From G963678255 sp963678255 (GTDB lineage Bacteria; Cloacimonadota; Cloacimonadia; Cloacimonadales; WRIO01), in the NCBI GenBank assembly GCA_963678255.2, contig CAXXTW010000002.1:620001-684000 (forward strand): a stretch of DNA of 64,000 bases, given 5' to 3'. This document shows positions 1 through 8,752 of this stretch, one piece after another. The stretch's first letter is position 1, and every line of letters starts with the position of its first letter. Under the pieces are notes generated by a model. The model did not search any database, was not told the origin of the DNA, and worked only from the letters and a program-made list of their open reading frames with translations. Made by a program: the position numbers and the translations under genes.

Positions 1-2
1 TC

Positions 3-569
3 GGAGAATCTTTTGAAAAGAGAATGGCTCCTTTAAAGCTTAAGCCTGATATGGCAACTTTAAATGCAGGAACATTAAATTTTGGTGATGAAGTATTTAT
101 AAATTCACCCAAAGATATAGAGAGATTATCAGCATATTTCCAAGAGATGAATGTAGCTCCAGAAATTGAAGTTTATGAATCAGGGATGATAGATTATTTA
201 GCAAAATTAGTTAAAAAGGGATTGATAACTCATACGCCATTACATGTTCAATTTGTATTAGGTGTTCCAGGTGGTATGAGTGGTAAACCAAAAAACGTTC
301 TCTATATGGCAGAGCATTTAAAAGAAGAGATTCCTACGGCTACATGGGGCGTAGCGGGTGTAGGCAGATGGCAATTACCCTGTGCTATGATGGCAATAGT
401 CATGGGTGGTCATGTTAGAATCGGTTTTGAAGATAACGTTTGGTATCATAAGGGAATTTTAGCTGATTCTAATGCACAATTAGTAGCCAGAGTAAAAAGG
501 TTAGCAGAAGAATTTGGAAGACCTATTGCTACTTCAGCGCAAGCCCGAGAAATCTTAGGATTGGTATAG
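3..569 (+). CDS. kce: 3-keto-5-aminohexanoate cleavage enzyme, 5'-truncated
   Basis: This is the C-terminal 188 residues of a BKACE-family (formerly DUF849) protein; the family is about 270-280 residues long, so roughly the first third lies outside the window. The frame is open to the window edge, and residues before the first internal Met (GESFEKR) fit the family, so ATG 24 is not the real start. Visible family hallmarks are KPDMATLNAGTLNFGDEVF near the truncation, GVPGGMSG, and the C-terminal GFEDN segment. The enzyme condenses 3-keto-5-aminohexanoate with acetyl-CoA to give acetoacetate and 3-aminobutyryl-CoA in the lysine fermentation pathway, in the cytoplasm. Other BKACE members act on related beta-keto acids, so the exact substrate is inferred from the close resemblance to Kce; its kam/kdd/kal partners would be expected upstream, outside the window. 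Confidence 0.85.
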   Translation, partial: GESFEKRMAPLKLKPDMATLNAGTLNFGDEVFINSPKDIERLSAYFQEMNVAPEIEVYESGMIDYLAKLVKKGLITHTPLHVQFVLGVPGGMSGKPKNVLYMAEHLKEEIPTATWGVAGVGRWQLPCAMMAIVMGGHVRIGFEDNVWYHKGILADSNAQLVARVKRLAEEFGRPIATSAQAREILGLV

Positions 570-575
570 GGTCTT

Positions 576-1052
576 ATGGATAATCGTCCTAACTGGCATC
601 AATATTTTATTGAGATGGCTTTTTTAGCGTCTCAACGATCAACCTGTATTCGACGAAAAGTAGGAGCAGTGATTGTCGTAGATAATCAGATTGTAGCAAC
701 AGGTTATAATGGAGCTCCTAAACATGTCAGACACTGTTATGAGACAGGATGTTTAAGACAACAGCTCAATGTGCCATCTGGTGAGAAACATGAATTATGT
801 AGAGGAGTTCATGCAGAACAAAATGCTATCGTCCAATCTGCGATCAATGGTTCATCCATAAAAAATGGGATTCTTTATTGCACGAATCATCCATGTGTCA
901 TTTGTGCAAAAATGATTATCAATTCTGAGATTAAAACAATTTATATAGCTGATGATTATATGGATCCATTATCAAAAGAAATGTTGGCAGAAGCCGGAGT
1001 GGAATTGATAATGATAGACCGAGAAACAAATCAGCTTATCCGTTTAATATAA
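576..1052 (+). CDS. Deoxycytidylate (dCMP) deaminase
   Basis: A 158-residue zinc-dependent deaminase of the cytidine/deoxycytidylate family. It shows the zinc and catalytic motif HAEQNA (around residue 79) and the second zinc motif PCVIC (around residue 107). The N-terminal RSTCIRRKVGAVIV and the YNGAP segment are typical of dCMP deaminases (ComEB type), which convert dCMP to dUMP for thymidylate synthesis. Length is normal for the family. It begins 6 bp after the kce stop, so the two are probably cotranscribed, although they are not functionally linked. A strong hairpin terminator starts at its stop codon. Confidence 0.9.
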   Translation: MDNRPNWHQYFIEMAFLASQRSTCIRRKVGAVIVVDNQIVATGYNGAPKHVRHCYETGCLRQQLNVPSGEKHELCRGVHAEQNAIVQSAINGSSIKNGILYCTNHPCVICAKMIINSEIKTIYIADDYMDPLSKEMLAEAGVELIMIDRETNQLIRLI

Positions 1053-1077
1053 GGGCAGTTTTTCTGCCCTTTCTTTT
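1051..1077 (+). terminator. Rho-independent terminator after dCMP deaminase
   Basis: Stem AAGGGCAG / CTGCCCTT with a 5-nt T loop, followed by a T-rich tract. The stem begins inside the TAA stop codon. It probably ends the kce-dCMP deaminase transcript. Confidence 0.85.
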
Positions 1078-1089
1078 ACAAGAGGTACA

Positions 1090-2232
1090 ATGCGTTTTCA
1101 TTATTTCTTTATCATTGCTTTTCTGATATTTTTTTCAGTAAATTTCCTTATATACAGAAATATTCTGCCTTTGTATCAAAAACCACAATCAAGGGTATTA
1201 TTTACCTTATTCTATTTTTTTATAGCTTTCTCCTATTTAATTTATCGATTTTCAAATGGATATTTACCACTGTTTATAAGCAAATCATTAGGCCAGATCG
1301 GTTCACTCTGGTTGGGTCTCATGACATTTTTATTCATATTATTCATTTTGTTAAATCTAATCCAATTGTTTACTTTTATATTATCCAAAAATCATTTATT
1401 TCCAATAATTAATGAAATAATTGTCAGAAAATATCTGATATTGGGAATCTTATGGATAAGTATTTTACTCACAATGATTGGATTTTTTAATAGTTGTTAT
1501 CCTGTTGTTAAAAAGATATCCATAAATACAAACAAAAATCTTCCAAAGCCAATAAAAATAGTCGCTTTATCAGATCTGCATTTAGGAGATCTCTTTTTTC
1601 CAAAGCATGTTTCTGATCTGGCAAAAAGGATTAATCAATTAAAGCCTGATATAGTCTTGTTTGTAGGGGATGTATTATCAGAAGATAATTCGCTTTTAAA
1701 GCATGAGGATATTGGGAATCAATTCAAAGCCATTCAATCAACTTACGGTGTCTATGCTGTCCCTGGTAATCATGAATATATCGGAGGTATTGCAAAAAGT
1801 TTAGCATACTTTCAAGAGCATCAAATTGAGGTTTTAAGAGACTCTACTATCATTAGAGATCATTTTATAGTTGTAGGAAGAGATGATTACTCAAAAAATA
1901 GATTTAGCTCTTCTCCCAGAAAAAAATTATCAGAATTGATGATTGAAGATAGTAAAGAAATTTTCACAATAGTTATGGATCATCAACCCTTGAGTTTAAA
2001 AGAAGCACAAAGATATCCAGTAGATTTATTAATCTCAGGACATACTCATAATGGACAGATATTCCCATTTAACCTGATCACAAAATCAATCTTTGATAAT
2101 AGTTGGGGATTACAAATCTACAATAAACTATATTATTATGTTTCATGTGGTTATGGATTTTGGGGACCACCTATAAGATTAGGTAATAGGCCAGAAATTA
2201 TCCTTTTTGAAGTGAGTAAAATTGAAGAATAA
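1090..2232 (+). CDS. Membrane-anchored metallophosphoesterase (YkuE/YaeI-like)
   Basis: A 380-residue protein with about four hydrophobic segments in the first 140 residues (roughly 5-25, 36-55, 70-98, 115-135), followed by a calcineurin-like phosphoesterase domain. Metal-binding motifs are all present: SDLHLGD (161-167), GDV (193-195), GNHE (226-229) and SGHTHNGQ (about 316). The arrangement matches the YkuE/YaeI group of membrane-bound dimetal phosphoesterases, some of which hydrolyse lipid or cyclic nucleotide phosphates; the substrate here cannot be read from sequence. The 3' end overlaps the start of the MFS transporter by 11 bp, suggesting translational coupling. Confidence 0.8.
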   Translation: MRFHYFFIIAFLIFFSVNFLIYRNILPLYQKPQSRVLFTLFYFFIAFSYLIYRFSNGYLPLFISKSLGQIGSLWLGLMTFLFILFILLNLIQLFTFILSKNHLFPIINEIIVRKYLILGILWISILLTMIGFFNSCYPVVKKISINTNKNLPKPIKIVALSDLHLGDLFFPKHVSDLAKRINQLKPDIVLFVGDVLSEDNSLLKHEDIGNQFKAIQSTYGVYAVPGNHEYIGGIAKSLAYFQEHQIEVLRDSTIIRDHFIVVGRDDYSKNRFSSSPRKKLSELMIEDSKEIFTIVMDHQPLSLKEAQRYPVDLLISGHTHNGQIFPFNLITKSIFDNSWGLQIYNKLYYYVSCGYGFWGPPIRLGNRPEIILFEVSKIEE

Positions 2233-3463
2233 GTTATTACATACTTTCCGGGGTTTTGCCAGCAGGAATTATAGATTATACTTTTTTGGACAGGGTATTT
2301 CCTTAATTGGCAGTTGGATCCAAAGAACTGCTATGAGTTGGTTTATATACTCATTAACCAATTCAGTGTTTTGGTTAGGCTTCATTAATTTTATTAGTCA
2401 GATCCCTTCCCTTTTTATTACCCCGATTTCTGGAGTCATTGCTGACAGATATCCTCGTTATAAGATCATCAAGATCACTCAAACACTTTGTATGTTGCAA
2501 GCTCTGACATTATCTATTTTAGTTTTAAGAGGGAATGTTCAATTGTGGCAAGTCATTGTATTGAGTATGACATTAGGCGTCATAGAAGCGTTTGAAGCGC
2601 CTGTAAGGCATTCATTCGTAATTGATATGGTAGAAAAACAGGAAGATATTGGTAATGCTATTGCTTTGAATTCAACTATGTTTAATGGAGCTCGATTAAT
2701 TGGTCCATCCATAGCAGGCTTTATGGTAGCCAAATTTGGAGAAGGGTATTGTTTTTTAATAAATGGCATGTCTTATATTGCTGTATTAATATCATTATTT
2801 AATATGCGGATCACAAAGCTAAGTATCGTTAAAAAGAAAGAAGCCTTTTTTAATAATTTTAAAGAAGGACTTCATTATGTCATCCATTTCAAACCAATCC
2901 GTTATTTTCTTTCCAATACAATTGTTTTTACTTTATTCGGTTTTTCTTATGTTGTTTTACTGCCCTTCTTTGCTAAAACAATTTTAAAAGGGGATGCTCG
3001 GACACTTGGTTTTATCATGTCAGGCATTGGGACAGGTGCATTAATTGGAGCTTTACATTTAGCCTCTAGAAAGAGCATTAAAGGATTGGGCACATTGATT
3101 AACTATGCTGGTCATTTAGCAGCTTTAGGAGTAATCTCATTATCTTTTGTAAAAACTATCTGGATAGCCATCCCGATTGTGATCATTGTTGGTTTTGGAA
3201 TGATGTTGCAAATGGCAGGAACAAACACAATCATTCAGACGATCGTCGATAATGATAAAAGAGGAAGAGTGATGGGACTCTATTCAATGAGTATGTTATC
3301 ATTCATGCCAATTGGCAGTTTATTATCGGGAACTATGTCAAAATTAATTGGCTTTCATTATACTGTGTTAATATCAGGATCTATTTGTTTTATTGGATCA
3401 TTTCTCTTACATTTTAAATTACCTTTAATCAAACAGGTTATTCAAGAAAAGTTAAAGTATTAA
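2222..3463 (+). CDS. MFS exporter (EntS-like / MFS_3 family)
   Basis: A 413-residue polytopic membrane protein with about 12 hydrophobic segments and the MFS loop 2-3 signature (GVIADRYPRYKII, about residues 78-90). The N-terminus (RNYRLYFFGQGISLIGSWIQ) is typical of the EntS/TMS-effector branch, which exports siderophores, macrolides or other small molecules. Translation appears to start at TTG 2222, overlapping the end of the phosphoesterase gene; no ATG in frame lies near. Nothing in the context identifies the cargo. A weak hairpin follows the stop. Confidence 0.8.
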   Translation: MKNKLLHTFRGFASRNYRLYFFGQGISLIGSWIQRTAMSWFIYSLTNSVFWLGFINFISQIPSLFITPISGVIADRYPRYKIIKITQTLCMLQALTLSILVLRGNVQLWQVIVLSMTLGVIEAFEAPVRHSFVIDMVEKQEDIGNAIALNSTMFNGARLIGPSIAGFMVAKFGEGYCFLINGMSYIAVLISLFNMRITKLSIVKKKEAFFNNFKEGLHYVIHFKPIRYFLSNTIVFTLFGFSYVVLLPFFAKTILKGDARTLGFIMSGIGTGALIGALHLASRKSIKGLGTLINYAGHLAALGVISLSFVKTIWIAIPIVIIVGFGMMLQMAGTNTIIQTIVDNDKRGRVMGLYSMSMLSFMPIGSLLSGTMSKLIGFHYTVLISGSICFIGSFLLHFKLPLIKQVIQEKLKY

Positions 3464-3465
3464 AG

Positions 3466-3493
3466 AAAGCCCATCTTAAAAAGACAGGCTTTT
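3466..3493 (+). terminator. Probable terminator between convergent genes
   Basis: Two-part stem AAAGCC...GGCTTT with an inner TCTT/AAGA pairing, 3 bp after the MFS stop and 48 bp before the stop of the minus-strand TPR gene. The T tract is short, so it is a moderate terminator at best and may serve both strands. Confidence 0.5.
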
Positions 3494-3540
3494 ATAAGCT
3501 TAAACTCAGATAAGTTGTAATCAGAGTTATGAATTATTCT

Positions 3541-4236
3541 TTAGTTTTTATATTTCTTTGAAAATTTTTCTTCAGCCTTTTTAAGTTCTTTTTTCATTTT
3601 GTTAGCTTTCAGAATATTTATATATAATAAATCAGTTTGTTTTTGATTATAAACTGTTTCTTCAGATGCTTCTGTTTGACCTGCATATTGACTACCTTCA
3701 GTAAAGATATCAAAAGCTTCTTTGTTTTTATTTTGTTTATACAACACTTCAGCAAGCATCAAATAAGCATCATAATGATCTTTTCTTGTTTCAATAGCTT
3801 TTCTAAGAGAAATTTCAGAATTTTGATAGTCTTCTAATTTTAACAAAGCTTCGCCTTTATGTCTCCAAGGGCAAGACCAGTTTGGAGTTTTGGCATTTAT
3901 TCTATTATAAATTTTAATAGCATCTTCGTATTGATGAAGAGACAAAAGCATATTCGCGGTTTGAAAAGCTTCACCAGGATTTAAAGAATCTGCATTTTCA
4001 ATCAAATCATTAAGGATAGAAGACATTTCCATATTATATAAATTAAGTAAATAGATTTTATTCATCATGTTAGTAGAATCTAATTCGATTTGATTCCCAT
4101 AAAAAGCAACTGCTTTTAAAACATTAGAAAAGTTTGGATTTTTATAATAATCCATAAAGGGTTTTCTCTGATCAATTTCAGCACACAGACCAATAGACAC
4201 AATGCATATGCATAAAACAAACAGTATTTTCTTCAT
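3541..4236 (-). CDS. Secreted tetratricopeptide-repeat protein
   Basis: A 231-residue protein with a Sec signal peptide (MKKILFVLCICIVSIGLCAE, cleavage likely after Cys18-Ala19). TPR-like helices occupy about 90-190, for example LLSLHQYEDAIKIYNRI, GEALLKLEDYQNSEISLRKAIE and LAEVLYKQNKNKEAFDIF. The C-terminus is lysine-rich. TPR modules mediate protein contacts; a periplasmic scaffold role is inferred only from the signal peptide. An AGGAG-like Shine-Dalgarno precedes ATG 4236, and a terminator for the upstream NifU-like gene lies just before it, so it probably has its own promoter or depends on read-through. Confidence 0.75.
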   Translation of the reverse strand: MKKILFVLCICIVSIGLCAEIDQRKPFMDYYKNPNFSNVLKAVAFYGNQIELDSTNMMNKIYLLNLYNMEMSSILNDLIENADSLNPGEAFQTANMLLSLHQYEDAIKIYNRINAKTPNWSCPWRHKGEALLKLEDYQNSEISLRKAIETRKDHYDAYLMLAEVLYKQNKNKEAFDIFTEGSQYAGQTEASEETVYNQKQTDLLYINILKANKMKKELKKAEEKFSKKYKN

Positions 4237-4254
4237 TTTTTCTCCTTTTTAAAA

Positions 4255-4292
4255 TTGTGATCCTTATTAATATTATTAAATAAGGATCACAA
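4255..4292 (-). terminator. Strong hairpin terminator after NifU-like gene
   Basis: Twelve-bp perfect stem (TTGTGATCCTTA / TAAGGATCACAA) with a 14-nt AT loop. On the minus strand it is followed by TTTT and lies 24 bp past the NifU-like stop, so it probably ends that transcript. It also sits 19 bp upstream of the TPR gene start and could attenuate read-through into it. Confidence 0.8.
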
Positions 4293-4315
4293 AAAATCTA
4301 GTTTAGTTACTACGT

Positions 4316-4537
4316 TTAAACAGAAATAACTTCTTTAACTTCAGGGATTTGTTCTTTTAAAACTCTTTCAATACCTGATTTTAAAGTTAGAGTAGCCATT
4401 GGACAGCTACCGCAAGCACCTTTTAATCTAACTTCAACAACACCGTCTTCACGAATATTGATTAACTCGACATCTCCCCCATCTGCCTGTAAAGAAGGGC
4501 GAATTTTGTTTAACAATTCCAGAACTCTTTCTTTCAT
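4316..4537 (-). CDS. NifU-like C-terminal domain protein (Fe-S cluster scaffold)
   Basis: A 73-residue stand-alone NifU C-terminal (Nfu) domain. The cluster-binding CxxC is in GACGSCPMA (about residues 40-48), preceded by the family signature RPSLQADGGDVEL. Nfu proteins carry or transfer 4Fe-4S clusters. It is monocistronic (own Shine-Dalgarno GGAGG and a strong downstream terminator). In this window its likely clients include the [FeFe] hydrogenase, but that is an inference from function rather than proximity. Confidence 0.9.
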   Translation of the reverse strand: MKERVLELLNKIRPSLQADGGDVELINIREDGVVEVRLKGACGSCPMATLTLKSGIERVLKEQIPEVKEVISV

Positions 4538-4708
4538 GATTCCTCCATTATTACTACAGAATAAATTAACTATTTTTTTTGTAAAGTAAAAAAATAAATA
4601 TTAAAAATTGAGAGAATATTGTTTTCAAATGTTTCATCTTCTGTATATCAGATAAATTATGAGAGACTGAAGAAAAGCATTTTGATTTTCTTTAATTGAA
4701 TAGAAAAA

Positions 4709-5512
4709 TCAGAGATTTTTATAAAAAGAAGTCATCATTAAATCGATTCTTTTTTCAGAGAGAGGATTATCCCATTTTCCATCCTCTTTAAAATAAGAAC
4801 CTATAATAAAAGCATCTGCATATTTTAAATATTTAGCAATATTATCATTTGTAATGCCTGAATCGATAAGGACAGGTAGAGAGCATTTATTTTTTACAGA
4901 GATTACTTCACCTAAATCTGCTTCTTGTCCAGTAGAGGAACCGGTAATAATTATTCCATCAGAAAGAAAGAATTCAGCTGCTTTAGCTGTTTCGGCAATT
5001 GACACATCGGCAGTGAGAGTATGAGCAGAATGTTTCTTTTTGATATCTGTAAAAACAGAGATCTGATCTGCACCAATCATTTTCCTGTAGCGAAGAAGAT
5101 CGCCTGCACAGGAGTCAATATACCCTTCGTCAGCCAGATGTCCAAACACAAACCCTTCAACTCTGATGAATTGAAATCCAGCAATCAATGCAACAGCCAG
5201 AGCTTCTTTGTTTGCAGCCGCTAAAATCTGAATCCCAAGAGGGATCTTCGTTACTTTTCTTATTTCCATCGAAACAGCTGTCATAGCAGAAATGATTTCA
5301 GGACCAGTATGTTTATTCAGATAGGGTACATCATGCATATTTTCCAGCATGATTGACTGAACGCCAGCTTTTTCATAAATGAGAGCTTCTTGTATCGCTT
5401 TTTCAATAATCTCGTTGATAGAGTATTTGTTATTTGGAGTACCAGGTAATGCCTGAACATGGATCATAGCAATAATATTTTTCTTTTCTTTAAAAATATG
5501 ATTATATTTCAT
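4709..5512 (-). CDS. BtpA/SgcQ-family TIM-barrel protein
   Basis: A 267-residue protein matching the BtpA/SgcQ family along its length: AMIHVQALPGTP at the N-terminus, the ENMHDVPY segment around residue 57, ITGSSTGQEAD around 190 and PVLIDSGIT near 215. BtpA is named from photosystem I biogenesis in cyanobacteria, but most members are in non-photosynthetic bacteria, often beside sugar or PTS genes, and are thought to be (beta/alpha)8 enzymes of unproven substrate. Here it is isolated, with a repeat-rich region upstream and 171 bp downstream to the NifU-like gene. Confidence 0.8.
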   Translation of the reverse strand: MKYNHIFKEKKNIIAMIHVQALPGTPNNKYSINEIIEKAIQEALIYEKAGVQSIMLENMHDVPYLNKHTGPEIISAMTAVSMEIRKVTKIPLGIQILAAANKEALAVALIAGFQFIRVEGFVFGHLADEGYIDSCAGDLLRYRKMIGADQISVFTDIKKKHSAHTLTADVSIAETAKAAEFFLSDGIIITGSSTGQEADLGEVISVKNKCSLPVLIDSGITNDNIAKYLKYADAFIIGSYFKEDGKWDNPLSEKRIDLMMTSFYKNL

Positions 5513-5593
5513 AAATACTCCATTAACTAATTATAAATTCTATTAAAATAAGAAAAAATATGCAGTCAAGTCTTTCTTTTAAAAAGTGAATAA

Positions 5594-6240
5594 CAAATAA
5601 TAGCAAATCGGGGATTTGCAGATAAAAGATAAGAGCTCATATCAGGCTGTTGCCTGTTTGGTAAAAATGAAACACCTTGTTTTGAGATTGTCCTTTTAAA
5701 AAATGATAACTGTTTGAGAAGATAGGGTTATTTCTTTGAAATGGTATTGTTCATTTCTTTTGATAGATGGATTAAGGATATTGAAAGCTTGAAATTTTTT
5801 ATTCGAGGACGAGCCGTCCTCGCTCCATAGCATCTGCAAACAAGATGTTCGCAGAAGGAGTGTTTTATTCTTTCCATAAAAACCAGATTGTGAAGCAACA
5901 AAAGGGATTCTTGTTTTACTGGGAAGAGAGGACAAATCGGGGATAAAGGCAGTGCTGGTGCACTGCAGATAATAGCAAATCAGAGATTTGCAGATAAAAG
6001 ATAAGCTTCATCGTTAGTGAATTGCTTTCAAATGGTATCTATTGGAGAAAATAATGGTAGTGCTGACGCACTGCAGATAAGAGATAATTTATATAATCAA
6101 GAGGTTTGTGTACCTACTGACAAAGGGTCGATCAAAGATGATCGTTTTACTATAGATCAATTGAACAATCCAGAGGATTGTGTAACTCTTCTCAGTTTGA
6201 CGAGATTCTTTCTTGTCACAGGCATTGATACAAAGACAGT
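5594..6240. repeat. Intergenic hairpin-cassette cluster A
   Basis: This 650-bp gene-free stretch is built from short inverted repeats and pieces of the dispersed repeat family. Hairpins seen: GCAAATC-3-GATTTGC (5603-5619), CAGGC-4-GCCTG (5643-5656), CGAGGAC-5-GTCCTCG (5804-5822), GCAGTGC-4-GCACTGC (5949-5966), GCAAATC-3-GATTTGC (5975-5991), GTAGTGC-4-GCACTGC (6057-6074), CGATCA-4-TGATCG (6129-6144) and ACAATC-5-GATTGT (6165-6181). Several are followed by CAGATAA. Segment 5638-5699 is the left half of the 206-bp unit tandemly repeated at 41.3-42.5 kb, and 5728-5760 is shared with 16849-16880 and the array. No coding sequence is supported. Confidence 0.8.
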
Positions 6241-6241
6241 T

Positions 6242-8701
6242 CTATTTTATCACAGTTATTTTACCGGCATTGATTGGTTTTCCGTCTATCTGCAAACGGA
6301 AAAGATAGATTCCGCTTCCTACTGCTGAGCCACTGTTATTGTGCAAATTCCACATTACTGAGTAGGTTTCTGCATTGAATTTGGCATCAATATCAGGCAT
6401 TTTCAGACCAGCTTTTTTTGCCAGTTGATTGACATTAGTCGTAGTGCTGAGTGTTTTGATTTTCTGACCTTTGATATTATAGATCTCGATCACAGCTTCT
6501 TTTTTTATTTTTCCTGAATGCTGAAACTCAAACATTGCATAGGGTGCACCACCTTTTGCTTTACCATTCAGAAAAACAGGATTAGGATAGACCTTGATAT
6601 TTTCTTTCGGTTTTATAATCACATCATGATTTTCCTGAGGAGAACCGTATTCAAAACAGCCCATATCAATCCTGCCATCCCACACTCTGTAATTCCCGGC
6701 AAGATCTTCGGGATAGATATTCAGTCCGCTGATATCTGGAGTTCCAGAATTAATGCAGGGTGAGCCTTCTGCCAATCGATAATAGTCCACGTGAGCAGGG
6801 GTAAGCGCGGTATTATTGACACCTTCAAACATTGGATAATCTGTTATATTATGTTCTCCATAGACCAATTCAGTTGGGGAATTGAGAAGAACCCCTTGTT
6901 GTCCGTTTTGGATCAGTGAATAATCTATATCGAGTTGAGAAATATTATCAGGGACAGAAGTATCTCTTACCATTTTGATCTCATATAATACAGAAGGATT
7001 ATAAAGAATCATATTCCTCATTCTGGATTTACCCCAAACATAGATTCCTTTCATACTACCAAAATTATTGGCAACAGTCAGATTATTCAGATTGAGGAAT
7101 TCGGGATTTGAAAACTGATTACCCAATCGAATAATACCATCACCAAAATCTCCATTTCTACAGTTATTTCGAATGATCAAACCATTGGAAAAACTTAACC
7201 CAACCTGATTATCAAAATTAGTATTCCCATATTGCATGACACCAGCAGTTGAAGAAATATGATTAGACATAATAATATTATTCATGGAGACATTGACATC
7301 TTTAATTTCGCATCCTGAAATACCCCCAAAATATCCAATTGATGTCAGACTGTCCATCACGATATTATTCAGCCAACCCTGAGCAAACTCATGGTTCCCA
7401 AAGATATCAATCCCAGCGGTAACACCTTCTATGGTATGACAATCTTTGATTAGGATATCTTCCAACAGGAAATTCTTGCTTTGATATATCATAAATCCAG
7501 AAGGTGCGTCACCGTAACTATGTTTGAAAACCATATTCTTTACGGTTAGGTTTTCACACCGATACGCATGAACCAAAGCTCCATTATGATAATTAAGCCC
7601 ATTTAATATTGTGAAGTTTTTGATAGTATTATTTTTATTTCTTACATTACAGACAAAGTTTGCCTGTTGATTTTCCATATCAATGATTGTTGTTTCTGGA
7701 GAAGCACCAACCAGAGAGACATAGTCCTTTAAAGCAACTGGAAAAAACATTTGATTAACGGAACGAGAATAATAACCCTCAGCCATATAGATGGTGCGAG
7801 GATGCAAGCTATCTGTTTCGATCAGATGAGTGGCATAAGCCAGATTTTTCAGAGGGGAGGCAAAACTTGCCCCATCATTACTATCATCCCCATCAGGGGC
7901 GATATAGAGATCATAAGGTCTGGTTTGTATTGCCGAATGCAGGACTGATACACTTACAGGATTGCGGGATTCCCAATCCTTGATGGAAATGAAATGAAAA
8001 TCTGGTTCGGTCATCACCACAGACAGCGTGTCCAGATAGATAGGAGGAATATCAATAGCTTCTGTAAAGCATATATCCTGCCCGTCAGTGGAATAATTGT
8101 TGTACACACTGTTGCGATTTGTCGGGTCATAATAGATAGTCCCTCTGTAATTCCCTACAGCCCCTCCAAATAAAGACCGGTTATTGAATACTGAGTTTCC
8201 CTTTAATTCTGCAGTTGATTGAAAAACAGAAATAGCTGAATGCATTATAGCATTACAGTTATAAATCCGACAATTTTCCAGAATAAGATGAGAATTGTTA
8301 ATTGCCTGCACACCTCCACCAGCTTTAAGAAAAGTATTACCACCTGTATTAAAGCCTGAGCCATTGACCATCTCAAAACCAACAATACGTACAGTCTCAC
8401 CGTAGATAATCCGAAAACACCCACCGTTATGATTAGCATCAATAATGGTCTGACCGATATAGGAGGGATTATGTGTTGTAAGATAAAGTGAGCCTATAGT
8501 TATGCTTTTATGTTCAAGGCTGTTGTTTTCAAAATATCTACCGGGATATACCAGAACTGTATCACCATTTTCAGAGGAAAAAATTGCCTGATTGATAGAT
8601 GTATATTGTTCCGTTCCACCCTGATCAACTTTGAGGGTACGGGCATAAAGCCCTGTCATATAGAGAGCTATTAATATAAATATAAATATAACTTTTTTCA
8701 T
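6242..8701 (-). CDS. Secreted right-handed beta-helix protein with FlgD-like C-terminal domain
   Basis: An 819-residue secreted protein. A signal peptide (about residues 1-20) is followed by two parallel beta-helix regions: about 20-190 (DGDTVLVYPGRYFEN, then repeated N-rich rungs) and about 245-640, the second opening with DLYIAPDGDDSNDGASFASP, the DUF1565-type start of many beta-helix surface proteins. The last 110 residues (KVYPNPVFLNG, then IYNIKGQKIKTL and GSGIYLFRLQIDG) form an FlgD/T9SS-like sorting domain. Such proteins are exported and held on or released from the cell surface; beta-helices often bind or cleave polysaccharide, but no catalytic residues can be assigned. A GC-rich hairpin separates it from the upstream gene. 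Confidence 0.8.
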   Translation of the reverse strand: MKKVIFIFILIALYMTGLYARTLKVDQGGTEQYTSINQAIFSSENGDTVLVYPGRYFENNSLEHKSITIGSLYLTTHNPSYIGQTIIDANHNGGCFRIIYGETVRIVGFEMVNGSGFNTGGNTFLKAGGGVQAINNSHLILENCRIYNCNAIMHSAISVFQSTAELKGNSVFNNRSLFGGAVGNYRGTIYYDPTNRNSVYNNYSTDGQDICFTEAIDIPPIYLDTLSVVMTEPDFHFISIKDWESRNPVSVSVLHSAIQTRPYDLYIAPDGDDSNDGASFASPLKNLAYATHLIETDSLHPRTIYMAEGYYSRSVNQMFFPVALKDYVSLVGASPETTIIDMENQQANFVCNVRNKNNTIKNFTILNGLNYHNGALVHAYRCENLTVKNMVFKHSYGDAPSGFMIYQSKNFLLEDILIKDCHTIEGVTAGIDIFGNHEFAQGWLNNIVMDSLTSIGYFGGISGCEIKDVNVSMNNIIMSNHISSTAGVMQYGNTNFDNQVGLSFSNGLIIRNNCRNGDFGDGIIRLGNQFSNPEFLNLNNLTVANNFGSMKGIYVWGKSRMRNMILYNPSVLYEIKMVRDTSVPDNISQLDIDYSLIQNGQQGVLLNSPTELVYGEHNITDYPMFEGVNNTALTPAHVDYYRLAEGSPCINSGTPDISGLNIYPEDLAGNYRVWDGRIDMGCFEYGSPQENHDVIIKPKENIKVYPNPVFLNGKAKGGAPYAMFEFQHSGKIKKEAVIEIYNIKGQKIKTLSTTTNVNQLAKKAGLKMPDIDAKFNAETYSVMWNLHNNSGSAVGSGIYLFRLQIDGKPINAGKITVIK

Positions 8702-8719
8702 TCACACTCCATGAAAATG

Positions 8720-8739
8720 GAGGGCGGTTACCCGCCCTC
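8720..8739 (-). terminator. Terminator between two secreted-protein genes
   Basis: GC-rich 8-bp stem GAGGGCGG / CCGCCCTC with a 4-nt loop, lying between the stop of the upstream minus-strand gene (8753) and the start of the beta-helix gene (8701). The following U tract is weak (CATTTTC). Confidence 0.6.
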
Positions 8740-8752
8740 TGATTTTAATTAA

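Noticed and set aside
24..569. ATG 24 as a genuine start of a short protein
   Set aside because: The frame is open to the window edge and the preceding codons match the BKACE family, so it is a truncated gene.
6017..6328. 103-codon plus-strand ORF
   Set aside because: It consists of hairpin repeats and then runs antisense into the FlgD-like domain of the beta-helix gene.
8245..8442. 65-codon ORF within the beta-helix gene and similar shadow frames
   Set aside because: It overlaps a well-supported large gene on the same strand in another frame, with no start signal or domain.
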